A DNA stretch of 64,000 bases. Source: Actinoplanes regularis (GTDB lineage Bacteria; Actinomycetota; Actinomycetes; Mycobacteriales; Micromonosporaceae). Shown here piece after piece: positions 54,401-62,470 of the stretch (position 1 is the stretch's first letter; every line of letters begins with the position of its first letter). Made by a program: the position numbers and the translations under genes. The stretch lies in assembly GCF_900188005.1 (NCBI RefSeq), contig NZ_FZNR01000002.1, positions 744,001-808,000 on the forward strand. Reading direction: 5' to 3'. The notes below the pieces were generated by a model, which had not been told where the DNA came from, ran no database searches, and was given only the letters and a program-made list of their open reading frames with translations.

Positions 54401-57400
54401 CGAATGTTCCGGGGTGTCGTTGGCGTTCGGGTTCGCGTCCGCCGCGTCCGGCTCCGCGTAACGGTCCGGGTTCAGGGCACGGTCGATCCGGTCTTGCTGG
54501 AGCCGGCGATCGGCTTCGGTGTACGGCTGGTCGTCCGCCGGGCGATACGGCTGGTCGTCCGCCGGACGATACGGCTGGTCGTCCGCCGGACGATACGGCT
54601 GGTCGTCCGCCGGACGATACGGCTGGTCGTCCGCCGGACGATACGGCTCGTGCGCTTCGCGATGCAGGTTGGGGGCCTCGTTCGGGTGCCCGCCGAGGCT
54701 GGGCGAGGGCGTCTCGGGCTCCACGCGCAGCGGAGCCTCCTCGTGCCAGCGCGGCGCCCGCTCCCCACGCCAGTCCGAGCCGAGCATGGCGCGCTTGCCG
54801 ATCCAGCTGCCCTCCGCGCCCTCCTGACCGGCCCGGCCGACCTGACTGAGCTCGTACGGCGTCGGGTAGTCGGGGTGTCCGAACCTCGTCCGGGCGTGTC
54901 TGCGGTGCAGCGCCTCAGCGTCCCGGGACTCCTGCGTCATCCGGCTCAGGCCCTCGGCCGAGTCGCGGTAGCCGTACTTGCCGGCGATCCGGTCGGCGGC
55001 CTCGACGTCGCCGCGCGACAGGGCCTCGGTCATCTGCCCGAGGTCCTGGTTCAACCGATTGATCTCCGTACGAAGGCGGGCGAACACCTCGGACGGGAAC
55101 CGCTCGCCGAACATCCGGCTCCAGTTGAAACCGTCCCGGGCCCAGACATAGCCGCCGATGTCCATGGCCGCGCGCAGGGTGATCCGGTCCACGCCGGACT
55201 CGACGTACCAGCCCTCCATGTGGTTGTTGAACGCCCGGGAGAAACCCCTGCCCTGCCACCACCGGTCGAGCTTCAGCTTCTCGTGGTGCACCTCCACGGT
55301 GCCGTCCGGGTTCCGGGAGAACAGCCGGTGGACGACGCCGACCGGCTGGGACTGGCCGGGGCGGTGGATGTCCATCCGGACCTCGAACTGGCCCTCCGAG
55401 AAGGCCACCACCTCGCGGACCCGGACCTCCAGGCCGGCGAAGTCACGCCCGGCCATCTCGTGCCGGAACGCCGCCTCGGCGCGCCGCACCGACTCCGGAA
55501 GGCTGTTCTCGTCCGGAGCGAAGAGCTCGCGCAGAGACGGCCGGGGCTCGCCCGGTCGCCGCGGCGACTCACCGTCCGGGCCACGCCCACCCGGGCCGTC
55601 ACCGGGCTGCTCGTGCGCGGCGCGCTCGGCCTCCTCACGGGCCCGGGCCTCCTCCTCCCAGCGCCGCTGATCGCGAGCCTCGTCGTCGCGGCGCTGCTGC
55701 TCACGCAGCTCGTCGTCGCGCCGCTGCTGCTCGAACAACTCGTCCTCGTGCCGCTGCCGCTCGCGGTTCAGCTCCTCGAGACGCCGCCGCCCCTCGGCCT
55801 GCTCTTCCTCTAGGCGCCGCTGGTCGTGCAGCTCCTGTTCGCGCTGGGCCCGCTGCTCGGCCTCGGCGCGCTCCCGAGCGGCCACTTCCTGCCTGGCCCG
55901 CTCTTCACGAACGCGTTCCTGCCGGGCCTGCTCCTGCCGGGCCTGCTCCTGCCGGGCCTGCTCCTGCCGGGCCTGCTCCTGCCGGGCCTGCTCCTGCCGG
56001 GCCTGCTCCTGCCGAGCCTGCTCGTGTGACTGCGGTGTGCGGGTCGGCGGCTCCTCGTGGCGCGGTGTCACCTGGTCGAGTACCTGCTCAGCGAGGCGGT
56101 CGACGGTCCGGCTGATCTCGGCCGGCGACTTCGGCTGCCAACCGCCGTGCTCGTTCTGCTCGGCGAGGTGCTCCGTGGACCACCGGCCGAACTGCTCCGG
56201 CCCGGTGCGCGACCGCAGCTGCGCGGAGACCTGGTCCCGGTTGAGTCCTTCGGCCGGTGGCGGTTCGGCCCGGGTGGCCGGATGGCGGTTGACCACCTCG
56301 GCGGGCAGTTCCGGCACGTCCTCGCCGCGCATGATCTCCAGGATCCGCAGCGACTGCGGCGGCTCCTCCGCCCGCATCGGCTCGCCCGGCGGCGGCGGAT
56401 CATCGTGCGGCGCCGCCCCACCATCGTGCGAGGACGCGCCGTCGCGTGCGGTCACACCATCGCGTGCGGTCACACCATCATGTGCGGTCGCGCTGTCGCG
56501 TGCGGTCGCGCTGTCGCGTGCGGTCGCGCTGTCGTGGGGCGAAGCCGGCACGCCCTCGTGCGCTGCCCGGCCCGCCGGGCCTTCGGCCGGCGGTCGCAGC
56601 TGGTCGCCCACCTCGCTGTGGAGGATGCGCCAGGCGTCATTCAAAGTTTCCCGTACGTGTGAAGGCCGCGCCGCCACGTCCTCCGGCACGTGGGTCGACA
56701 GCACCACGCCGGCGGGTTCGGTCTGCCGCCAGCCGCCCCCGTCGAGCGCCTCCATCGGGGGCCGGACCACGACCGCGCGGCCCGGCGGCACCGACTCGTT
56801 CACCTGGATCTTGACGTCCACCTCGAGGCCGTCGCCGAACCGTACCCGCATGACCTGCGTGTCGCTGTCCCAAGTGCCGTGGTGCGGCACGCCCGGCTCA
56901 CTCGGCTGGCGCCCGTTGACCAGGTCGGTCATCTCGCCGTTGAGGGTGTGGACGACCTCGTGCGGCGCGGCCACCGGGCGGTCCATCGGCGGCCCGTCGA
57001 CCGAGATCAGCCGGAACGGATCATGCTCACCGGGAACGTGCGAGCGGCCGGTGTCGCCCCGCTTCGCCATCGGGCTACCGGACTCCGAATCATGATCAGT
57101 CCCGCGCGGCGTCTCCGGGCCCGCCTGCCTCTCCTGGGCTGCAGGCGTCTCCCGGGCAGTCGGAGCCTCCCGAACTGCCGGCGTCTCCCGGGCTGCCGGG
57201 GCCTCCCGAACTGCCAACGTCTCCCGGGCTGCCGGCGTCTCGCGGGCTGCCGGCGTCTCGCGGGCTGCCGGCGTCTCGCGGGCTGCCGGCGTCTCGCGGG
57301 CTGCCGGCGATTCGGCTGCGGCTCGCTCCGGCAGTGCTTCGGCGATCGCGTCGACCTGCTCGCGCAGCGCCGGGATGTCCGGGAAGTGATCGGCGGCGAA

Positions 57401-60400
57401 CTTGGCGTTCTTGCTCTGCGATCGGGTCTCGACGTGCTGCTTGTACTCCCGCGCGTACTCGCCGAGGCCCTCGATGTGCTTCGCGACGATCGCCGGGTCG
57501 GCGCCGTTCCGATCCAGCCGGATGATCTCCTCGAGCCGCACGTGGTACTCGACGATGAACATCCGGTTGCCGATGATGTTCGGCACCGCTTTCGCCGAGG
57601 GGAAGGTGCCGTCCCCGGTGTCCCGGACCGCGTTCGTACCCCATTCTGGGCCGTTCGGGAAACGGGCCCGGCTCTCCATCTGGTGGACGTGGCCGACCTC
57701 GTGCTCGAAGTCCAGGAATCGCATGTCCGGAATGACCCGCATGCGCTTCTCGAGCCGCCAGAAGACCTTGCCCTTGGCGTCGTAGACGTGCCGGTACTCG
57801 GTCTCCGGCCACCCGGCGTCCTCTTCGTAGATCTCGACGCCGAGCTCCCGCATCTCTTCCGCGATGCGGGGGAAGTCCGGGTGCTCACGGAACCGCACGG
57901 TCCCCTGTCGGATCGACTCAGGCGTCGGGTCGACACCGGTCTCGTGCCCGGCCGCGGCCATCGCCTTCTCACCGGGCCCCACGGCGCTCGGGTCGTGCGG
58001 CGGAGTCTCATCGTGCGGCGGCGGCCCGTCCGGCGGAGTCTCGTCGTGCGGCCGCCCACCGCCCTCCCCGTCACGCCCGGGATGCGCCTGCTCGCCCTCA
58101 CGAACCGGATGCTCAGCGGCAGGCCGCTCCTCCCGGATCGCTGGCGGCTCCTCACCCCGTCGCACACCGTCCACATCGGCCCGCCGGGGCACCTCTTCCC
58201 CAGGCCGGGTAGGAGGCGCCACCTCATCCCGGCGATGCTCCGTCCCACTCCGCTCAGAGACGGCCCGCTCAGAAGAAGCACGCTCAGAAGCGGTCCGCTC
58301 AGAAGAAGCACGCTCAGAAGCGGTCCGCTCAGAAGAAGCACGCTCAGAGACGGCCCGCTCGGAAGAAGCATGCTCGGAGACGGCCCGCTCGGAAGAAGCA
58401 CGCTCGGAGGCGACCCGCTCGGAAGAAGCGCGCTCGGAGGCGCCCCGACCCGACGGTGTGCGATCGGAGGCCGCGCGGTCCGGAACAGTGCGCTCCCCGG
58501 CCGGTCGCTCGGTGGCCGCACGGTCACCACCCACGCGATCGGTCGCCGCGCGATCACCACCAACCCGATCGGTCGCCGCGCGATCACCACCAACCCGATC
58601 GGTCGCCGCGCGATCACCACCAACCCGATCGGTCGCCGCACGGTCACCACCAACCCGATCGGTCGCCGCGCGATCACCACCAACCCGGTCCGTCGCGACA
58701 CGATCGCCATCAACCCGGTCGGTCAGCGGCTGATCAGGACCCGTCCGGTCGCTCACCGGACGATCGACACCCGGACGATCGGTGGCGGCCCGGTCGACAG
58801 CCGGCCGATCCGTGCCGGAACGATCGCCCGGCTGCTGATCCGCGCCCGCACGGTCACCGGCGGAGTGTTCACCCTCGGGACGATCCGAGGCCGTACCGTC
58901 TGAAATGGATCTGTCGCCGCCGTCGATGACCCGGTCCGTAGGTCCGGAGTCCCGGATCCCGCTGTCGCGCACGCCGGTCCCGGCCGCGGCCGGGCGATCT
59001 CCCGCGCCCCGGTCGGCGGGCCCATCATCCGCCCCGCGGTCCGCCGCGGACGTGTGATCCCCGGTCGCCGTCTGCTCCGGCCGGGCCGCTGCCGGCGGCC
59101 CACCATCGGGAGGCGGCCCGTCACCGCCCACCCCGACCCGCTCCTGCCCCGCCACGCCCGTCGCGCCACTCCCGGTGGACGTGGTCTGCCGGGCCCCGGT
59201 CTCCGCCCGGACCGGACTGTCGCTCCGCCCGGCCAGCGCCTCCGTACGACCCGGCGCGGCGGCGGTCGACGCGGCGGCCGGCGCCATGTGCTGGGCCTGG
59301 ATGCCGGTGTCCGTGGAGCGAAAGCCCTCGCTGTGCCCGGAGCTGCCGCCGTTGTAGTCGGTCGACCAGGAGAATTGCCCGTCGCTGGTGAGCACCAGGC
59401 TCTCGTTGTGCGTGGAACGCGCCGAGACGACGGTGAAGTCGCCCTCCCTCGCACCCGGCAGCACCTGGACGTCCTCGCCGATCCGCAGGTGGCCACCGCC
59501 GATGTGCGAGCTCTCCAGGTGGGTCTGACCGCCGAAGATCACGCCGGCCGCGGCACCCTGCACCGCGCCGTGCCCGACGTTGCTCCAGTTGATCGAGTCG
59601 CTCTGGCCGGTGGCGACCGCGTAGACCTCGGTGCCGAGGGCGGTGCCACCGCCGGCCAGCGCGCCACCGACGGCGTGGCCGATCGGGCCGCCGAACATGC
59701 CCGCGCCGAACGCCGCACCCTGGAGTGTGCTGGTGCCGACGTGACCCCAGTCCATCTCGGTCCGGTTGCCGGACATCTCCTGGAACATCTGCCCGAGCAC
59801 GTCGGTGCCGCCCATGAACATGGCGCCGAACGCGGTGCGGGTACCGACGTACGAGACGAACTCCCGGCCGAGACCGGCCTCGGCCGCCCGCCGGGCGGCG
59901 ATCTTCTCCAGCTCGGTGGTGGCGACCCTGGTGGCGGCGGACTCGGCGGCCTCCTGACCGACCTTCTTCTTCGCCCAGTTCTTGAGGAGCTGCTCGCGGA
60001 TCTCCTTGGACAGCTCGCGCTGCAGCGTCCGCCGGACCCCCTTGTTCAGGGTGCCGGTGAGCTCTCTGGTGGCGAGTTTGCGCAGCTCCTTGGCGGCCAG
60101 TTTCTGGGCGACCGCCTTGGAGATGCCGCGGGCCGCGAGCTGGCGCGGGGTGAGGTTGGTGAGACCGGTCCTGGCGGCCTTGGCCAGGGCGTCCCTGCTC
60201 AGCTTCTTACCGGCGTCGGCCAGCGCGCGCGAGGTCGCGTTCTTGCCCGCGGCGAGGACCTTCGGTACGGCGCCCTTTCCGGCCGCCAGCACCCGGGGCG
60301 CTCCCTTGGCCAGCGCCGACGGCAGCCTCTTGAAGAGCTGGACCATCGACTTGAGCAGGACCTTGAGCGAGATCGACGCGATCTTCCGGACCGCCGCGGT

Positions 60401-60886
60401 CGCCGCTTCCAGGAGGGCCTTGCGGCAGAGCGCGAAGAGCCCGGGCGCGGCGGCGATCGAGCCGCCGCCGGACGGGATGATCGCCAGGATCAGCATGAAC
60501 AGCGAGACGGCGAGCATCACCAGGTTGACCGCGGCGATGAACTTCATCAGCTCGACCTCGAGGCCGAACTTCTGCACGGCGCCCTGCATCTCGCCGGTGC
60601 CGGAGGCGGTCGAGCGGAGGCCTTCCAGGTAGGCGAACCACTGCTCGGCGAAGCGCTGCGCGGACTCGTCGCCGGACCAGTTCTCCAGGATGCCGTTGGC
60701 GGCCTGGGAGATGTCCTTGTACGCGTCGTTCAGCGTCTCGGCGAGCAGGCCCCACTGGTCGGCGAGGTCGTAGACGTCGTTGGCGCTGGATTCCGGGATC
60801 GGTCCGAGAATGATCTCGCCGACCCAGCTGCGGGCACCAGGGATGTACTCCTCGACGGAAGCGAACCAGTCGAGGATCGTCGTCAT
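51422..60886 (-). CDS. Giant polymorphic-toxin-type ESX substrate with C-terminal ADP-ribosyltransferase (possibly a composite ORF)
   Basis: About 3,154 codons from ATG 60886 (GTG 60913 is an alternative). A WXG100-like helical domain has Trp70-Ser71-Gly72. A membrane segment (114-138), a basic helical region and a Gly-rich hydrophobic stretch (about 356-453) follow. Then come DRVGGDRAAT and SERASSERAV repeats, a domain with HEVGH (1062), PAARET and RQEQA repeats, a GNAT-like domain with QGRGF (about 1878), PYRPADDQ repeats and a second HExxH, HEHTH (2254). The C-terminus is an ADP-ribosyltransferase: YRGD (Arg3035), LSMSPLSD, and DREVVLPPG with Glu3109. Codon bias leaves this frame at about 2300-2386, where another gene lies, so one continuous protein is uncertain. 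Confidence 0.75.
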   Translation of the reverse strand: MTTILDWFASVEEYIPGARSWVGEIILGPIPESSANDVYDLADQWGLLAETLNDAYKDISQAANGILENWSGDESAQRFAEQWFAYLEGLRSTASGTGEMQGAVQKFGLEVELMKFIAAVNLVMLAVSLFMLILAIIPSGGGSIAAAPGLFALCRKALLEAATAAVRKIASISLKVLLKSMVQLFKRLPSALAKGAPRVLAAGKGAVPKVLAAGKNATSRALADAGKKLSRDALAKAARTGLTNLTPRQLAARGISKAVAQKLAAKELRKLATRELTGTLNKGVRRTLQRELSKEIREQLLKNWAKKKVGQEAAESAATRVATTELEKIAARRAAEAGLGREFVSYVGTRTAFGAMFMGGTDVLGQMFQEMSGNRTEMDWGHVGTSTLQGAAFGAGMFGGPIGHAVGGALAGGGTALGTEVYAVATGQSDSINWSNVGHGAVQGAAAGVIFGGQTHLESSHIGGGHLRIGEDVQVLPGAREGDFTVVSARSTHNESLVLTSDGQFSWSTDYNGGSSGHSEGFRSTDTGIQAQHMAPAAASTAAAPGRTEALAGRSDSPVRAETGARQTTSTGSGATGVAGQERVGVGGDGPPPDGGPPAAARPEQTATGDHTSAADRGADDGPADRGAGDRPAAAGTGVRDSGIRDSGPTDRVIDGGDRSISDGTASDRPEGEHSAGDRAGADQQPGDRSGTDRPAVDRAATDRPGVDRPVSDRTGPDQPLTDRVDGDRVATDRVGGDRAATDRVGGDRAATDRVGGDRAATDRVGGDRAATDRVGGDRAATDRVGGDRAATERPAGERTVPDRAASDRTPSGRGASERASSERVASERASSERAVSEHASSERAVSERASSERTASERASSERTASERASSERAVSERSGTEHRRDEVAPPTRPGEEVPRRADVDGVRRGEEPPAIREERPAAEHPVREGEQAHPGRDGEGGGRPHDETPPDGPPPHDETPPHDPSAVGPGEKAMAAAGHETGVDPTPESIRQGTVRFREHPDFPRIAEEMRELGVEIYEEDAGWPETEYRHVYDAKGKVFWRLEKRMRVIPDMRFLDFEHEVGHVHQMESRARFPNGPEWGTNAVRDTGDGTFPSAKAVPNIIGNRMFIVEYHVRLEEIIRLDRNGADPAIVAKHIEGLGEYAREYKQHVETRSQSKNAKFAADHFPDIPALREQVDAIAEALPERAAAESPAARETPAARETPAARETPAARETPAARETLAVREAPAARETPAVREAPTARETPAAQERQAGPETPRGTDHDSESGSPMAKRGDTGRSHVPGEHDPFRLISVDGPPMDRPVAAPHEVVHTLNGEMTDLVNGRQPSEPGVPHHGTWDSDTQVMRVRFGDGLEVDVKIQVNESVPPGRAVVVRPPMEALDGGGWRQTEPAGVVLSTHVPEDVAARPSHVRETLNDAWRILHSEVGDQLRPPAEGPAGRAAHEGVPASPHDSATARDSATARDSATAHDGVTARDGVTARDGASSHDGGAAPHDDPPPPGEPMRAEEPPQSLRILEIMRGEDVPELPAEVVNRHPATRAEPPPAEGLNRDQVSAQLRSRTGPEQFGRWSTEHLAEQNEHGGWQPKSPAEISRTVDRLAEQVLDQVTPRHEEPPTRTPQSHEQARQEQARQEQARQEQARQEQARQEQARQEQARQERVREERARQEVAARERAEAEQRAQREQELHDQRRLEEEQAEGRRRLEELNRERQRHEDELFEQQRRDDELREQQRRDDEARDQRRWEEEARAREEAERAAHEQPGDGPGGRGPDGESPRRPGEPRPSLRELFAPDENSLPESVRRAEAAFRHEMAGRDFAGLEVRVREVVAFSEGQFEVRMDIHRPGQSQPVGVVHRLFSRNPDGTVEVHHEKLKLDRWWQGRGFSRAFNNHMEGWYVESGVDRITLRAAMDIGGYVWARDGFNWSRMFGERFPSEVFARLRTEINRLNQDLGQMTEALSRGDVEAADRIAGKYGYRDSAEGLSRMTQESRDAEALHRRHARTRFGHPDYPTPYELSQVGRAGQEGAEGSWIGKRAMLGSDWRGERAPRWHEEAPLRVEPETPSPSLGGHPNEAPNLHREAHEPYRPADDQPYRPADDQPYRPADDQPYRPADDQPYRPADDQPYTEADRRLQQDRIDRALNPDRYAEPDAADANPNANDTPEHSHDHGTPPRTNEDVLLNGSDVPFTHDAVAHVADLMGLDLSGVDVHLISDLAEARMYDREGVSAVTPPEYGGRQVRLGPAAFADAETLAATVAHEHTHVRQLREGRVTGPHMLRELEAEAYASESAAVQRFRQGFEGWESAGEGAVLDRGDHRPGEPGRPAGLGEGTRWGDHDRGDPAGRGDRGVGEGSRGGVRDSAEPADGLGHARGGAHEPDPGLRRPDPGDLNRPIGGRRPGEPPFGFDRFYSDGGWPAEARRFETAVGVHFFNDPHTLGTMREAVSRLREVLTDLATIGETEPVRKAEIAREVEQAFFRDDPRAVESAGQVGRDVPLDTLLREGNVRELATAFYNAAYSNRSSPHRLSMALISAFDHGRLREALAAGLDLRELRGVHHQVEMSTVRRVVGSLEDRLPPEVERRFARDPMTTGNALRPTQRGYRNLLEVVSSQWKRGDAPERLLPDRANTLGHYERIGAPLGKFEREFLERMGGERLGADSKLAWREGEVVHDIEKLDNTRWARGVKRDGHTIQDGVSATTTRMLTAAQLIGFHGPRAESFLHGLMGWMLPSRDHSLFEILRGASMAEVEPVAVHSRSQRLTAADLHRSLPGVDLHTIRTEIARDGLVPHEVLYLDHAQDTSVRGFTETHHKVPEIADRIWSQLRSGRVEEGSPLREWMERNGIDPDRPEEVRAFGERLTKPHIMALTVYTRHSHYLINNVITAEMLNPTPAETPVRIVHDRKINALVDNYLNNKVDGAKQLPLPLALRPIVHVGDGHLDSTSAYRPSAERYIASTRAMRDAQAEAARLLAAGDQAGAARAAEAADRAEAQAGRAHREIRQELRKVAPRLFEEMRWHADMSFDALQQLPTVGSREEPVIAYRGDWTTRYYSPIYGSKAFPDGRALSVLSMSPLSDVAVRFMSENPAGDNRVIAVYKLTGVAARDISVFSSFPEDREVVLPPGSKTRQVYDPALVEATLEKLPEEWRGRCEIIVLEERGGDG
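53731..53988 (-). CDS. EF-Tu domain-2-like small protein embedded in giant ORF (85 aa)
   Basis: The GTG at 53988 follows AAGGGTGGGAAA, a plausible ribosome site, and the frame ends in TGA at 53731. The protein starts VPEKAQFLIEEITDLASRGG and contains LVSGKVLAGVITTGETL, KVLGVEF and VTLVVERTNPTPVFVGRIL. This is the strand and glycine pattern of the EF-Tu domain 2 beta-barrel. Nearly every third base of its codons is G or C (four exceptions in 85). The giant frame over the same bases has many A or T third positions and reads as Gly/Asp/Arg-rich filler. I therefore regard this gene as real and the giant frame here as non-coding. Its function, possibly immunity, is unknown. Confidence 0.7.
   Translation of the reverse strand: MPEKAQFLIEEITDLASRGGLLVSGKVLAGVITTGETLRDAVTGESAKVLGVEFETPRSRRMGWVTLVVERTNPTPVFVGRILVT
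54526..54651 (-). repeat. 24-bp tandem repeat encoding PYRPADDQ
   Basis: Five nearly identical 24-bp units within the giant toxin-type gene encode PYRPADDQ repeated in frame. They sit between the GNAT-like domain and the second HExxH domain and form a flexible linker. The near-perfect identity, including silent positions, indicates recent expansion. Confidence 0.85.
55921..56028 (-). repeat. 15-bp tandem repeat encoding RQEQA
   Basis: Seven copies of a 15-bp unit (CTGCTCCTGCCGGGC on the plus strand) encode RQEQA in frame in the giant gene. They open a long, very charged helical stretch rich in Glu, Arg and Gln that should form an extended coiled or single helix before the GNAT-like domain. 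Confidence 0.85.
58515..58700 (-). repeat. 30-bp tandem repeat encoding DRVGGDRAAT
   Basis: About six 30-bp units encode DRVGGDRAAT in the giant gene, followed at 58255-58455 by 30-bp units encoding SERASSERAV-type sequence. Both are low-complexity charged linkers between the N-terminal ESX-targeting part and the enzymatic domains. Confidence 0.85.
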
Positions 60887-60954
60887 GACCTCGTGGTCGT
60901 CGCCGCTAGCCACGACGCGCCGCCGGGCCGTCCGGCCGGTGCATCACCGTCGCC

Positions 60955-61323
60955 TCACACCTGCCCGGACTTCGCGATGTCGGCACCCGACTGCTCGTCG
61001 GTGACATCGTAGGAGGCCATCGCGTCGGCGACGTACCTACCGATCTCGATCAGCTTGTCGCCGCAGTACGCGGCGGCGCTGCGCAGCGCCACGTTCGCGG
61101 TCGAGGGGTGACCCTCGGCGTCCGTGGTAGCGGTGACGTACTGCGGGTGGAACTCGTTGGTGAACTGGTCGGGCGGGAACGTGCCCTCGCGGCCCTCACG
61201 CTCCTCGATCTCCGGGATGCGCTCCCGCACGGCCTTGGCGAGGTCCTCGCCGCGATCCCTGATCCGGTGCGCGATGTTGATGATGTCGGTCGGGGATGAG
61301 CTGATCCGAACGTACTCACCCAT
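60955..61323 (-). CDS. Small helical ESX-operon protein (122 aa)
   Basis: The ATG at 61323 overlaps the upstream YbaB-family gene by 8 bases. It starts MGEYVRISSSPTDIINIAHRI and contains AKAVRERIPEIEEREG, then LRSAAAYCGDKLIEIGRYVADAM. This is a two-helix layout resembling WXG100-type secreted proteins, but without a clear WxG turn; a NEFHPQYV segment sits where the turn would be. It precedes the giant toxin-type gene by 68 bases and may be its co-secreted partner, by position only. Confidence 0.78.
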   Translation of the reverse strand: MGEYVRISSSPTDIINIAHRIRDRGEDLAKAVRERIPEIEEREGREGTFPPDQFTNEFHPQYVTATTDAEGHPSTANVALRSAAAYCGDKLIEIGRYVADAMASYDVTDEQSGADIAKSGQV

Positions 61324-61723
61324 GGTCGTCCTCCAACCGCTTGCGCACGTCGGTGTCGTGGCTGCCGACGAAGGTGCGCACATCCGTTCCGGCCAGCGCC
61401 CGGAGGTCGCTGGGGAGCGCGTCGTTCAGTACCTCGTTGCTCTGCTTGCCGGCCTCCTCGATGGCGGCCCGCACGGTCTGCACGATGCTCGCGGCGAGCG
61501 CCTTGGAGTTGGGCTGGCGGAGGATCCGCGGGTCGATCTCGAGCTCCATGAGGTGCCCGCGGGGCCCGACCACGGCCTTGATCATGCGGTCCGGCGACCA
61601 GGCGGTGCCGGTCACGGCGAGCATGCGTTTCTGCATCTCGGGGAGTTCCGCGGTGGCTCTGCTCAGGTCGGCGACCATGTTGCGGAGAGCACCCCAGTCG
61701 GGCCGCCCGGCTACGTCCGCCAT
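61316..61723 (-). CDS. YbaB/EbfC family protein
   Basis: A 135-residue protein from ATG 61723 (MADVAGRPDWGALRNMVADL). The YbaB core is visible: a long N-terminal helix, VTGTAWSPDRMIKAVVGPRGHLMELEIDP as strands (key residues VTGTAWS and GHL-ELEIDP), and LAASIVQTVRAAIEEAGKQS as the second helix. Classical YbaB proteins bind DNA at the nucleoid. In actinobacteria, divergent copies occur in ESX cargo operons, as here between WXG100 genes and a toxin gene. The longer open frame upstream overlaps the WXG100 gene and is not coding. Confidence 0.85.
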   Translation of the reverse strand: MADVAGRPDWGALRNMVADLSRATAELPEMQKRMLAVTGTAWSPDRMIKAVVGPRGHLMELEIDPRILRQPNSKALAASIVQTVRAAIEEAGKQSNEVLNDALPSDLRALAGTDVRTFVGSHDTDVRKRLEDDHG

Positions 61724-61812
61724 CGGCGCACCTATCCCGTCGTACGTCTCCGGCGAACCGGACTGCCGATATCGCGCGCCGGCCGCCGGTTGTCGCCGGC
61801 GGCCGGTGGCGG

Positions 61813-62097
61813 TCACATCCCAGCGGCGATCTGCTGGTCGATCTGCTGCATCCGCTCCGCGGACGCACCGAGCTTGACGCCCACCGACTGGAGCGCCGCC
61901 TTGATCTCGAGCGCGCCCTGGTTCCACTTCTGCCGGGCCTGGTCGCAGGCCTCACCGGCGGCGCCGGTCCAGTCCTCCGCGAACGTCTTGCTGAACTCGG
62001 CGTAGAGGTCGGCCAACTCACGGTCCATCTGGCCCTCGAAGGTGCCGATGGCCATGGCGACATCGCTGATCTCGCCGAAGTTGTAGGTGATACCCAT
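61813..62097 (-). CDS. WXG100 family (ESAT-6-like) ESX substrate
   Basis: A 94-residue protein, MGITYNFGEISDVAMAIGTF, with helix-turn-helix layout. The WxG turn is in FAEDWTGAAGEAC and the second helix ends AERMQQIDQQIAAGM. The length and motif are those of EsxA-type secreted proteins, which leave through EccC as a dimer. Its partner is probably the neighbouring 113-residue protein whose gene ends 31 bases upstream. No C-terminal YxxxD/E is evident in this chain. Confidence 0.93.
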   Translation of the reverse strand: MGITYNFGEISDVAMAIGTFEGQMDRELADLYAEFSKTFAEDWTGAAGEACDQARQKWNQGALEIKAALQSVGVKLGASAERMQQIDQQIAAGM

Positions 62098-62128
62098 CTG
62101 ACTCGCCTCTCCGATCTCGGCTACGCGC

Positions 62129-62470
62129 TCAGCCGCGCAGGATGCTGATGACGGAACTGTCCCCGGTGGAGGCGGCCGCGTTGCGGATCTCCTGCGCGGC
62201 GTCCTCGTCGTGCACGCCGTACTGCTTCGACGCGCTGCTCATCTTGCCGGCGAGCTCGTCGAGGGCGTTGATGATCTTCTTCAGGCCGTCGTTGAGCTGC
62301 ACCGAGACGTCCTGGAGCGCGTTGTTCGCGGTGCCCTGGAAGCCACCGCCGCCGAGCGACTGAATCCGTTCGAGCAGCCGGGCCATGCCGCCCGCGATGT
62401 GCTGTCCGGTTTCCTCGCATCTCTGCGCCATCGTATTCAACTGGTCCTGTGTGGCATGGAGCTGACCCAT
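62129..62470 (-). CDS. WXG100-like ESX substrate with FxG turn (113 aa)
   Basis: The ATG at 62470 starts MGQLHATQDQLNTMAQRCEE; AGGA lies about 10 bases before it and a TTG at 62488 is an alternative. The first long helix, the turn GGGGFQGTANNAL and the second helix (LNDGLKKIINALDELAGKM) match the WXG100 fold, with Phe in place of Trp. A YGVHDED segment fits the C-terminal YxxxD/E secretion signal. It is the first gene of the cargo operon and probably pairs with the 94-residue protein. Confidence 0.88.
   Translation of the reverse strand: MGQLHATQDQLNTMAQRCEETGQHIAGGMARLLERIQSLGGGGFQGTANNALQDVSVQLNDGLKKIINALDELAGKMSSASKQYGVHDEDAAQEIRNAAASTGDSSVISILRG

Noticed and set aside
52643..55813. A 1,056-codon rightward open frame opposite the giant gene
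   Set aside because: Shadow of the leftward frames; it runs through the PYRPADDQ repeat region on the wrong strand and shows no domain.
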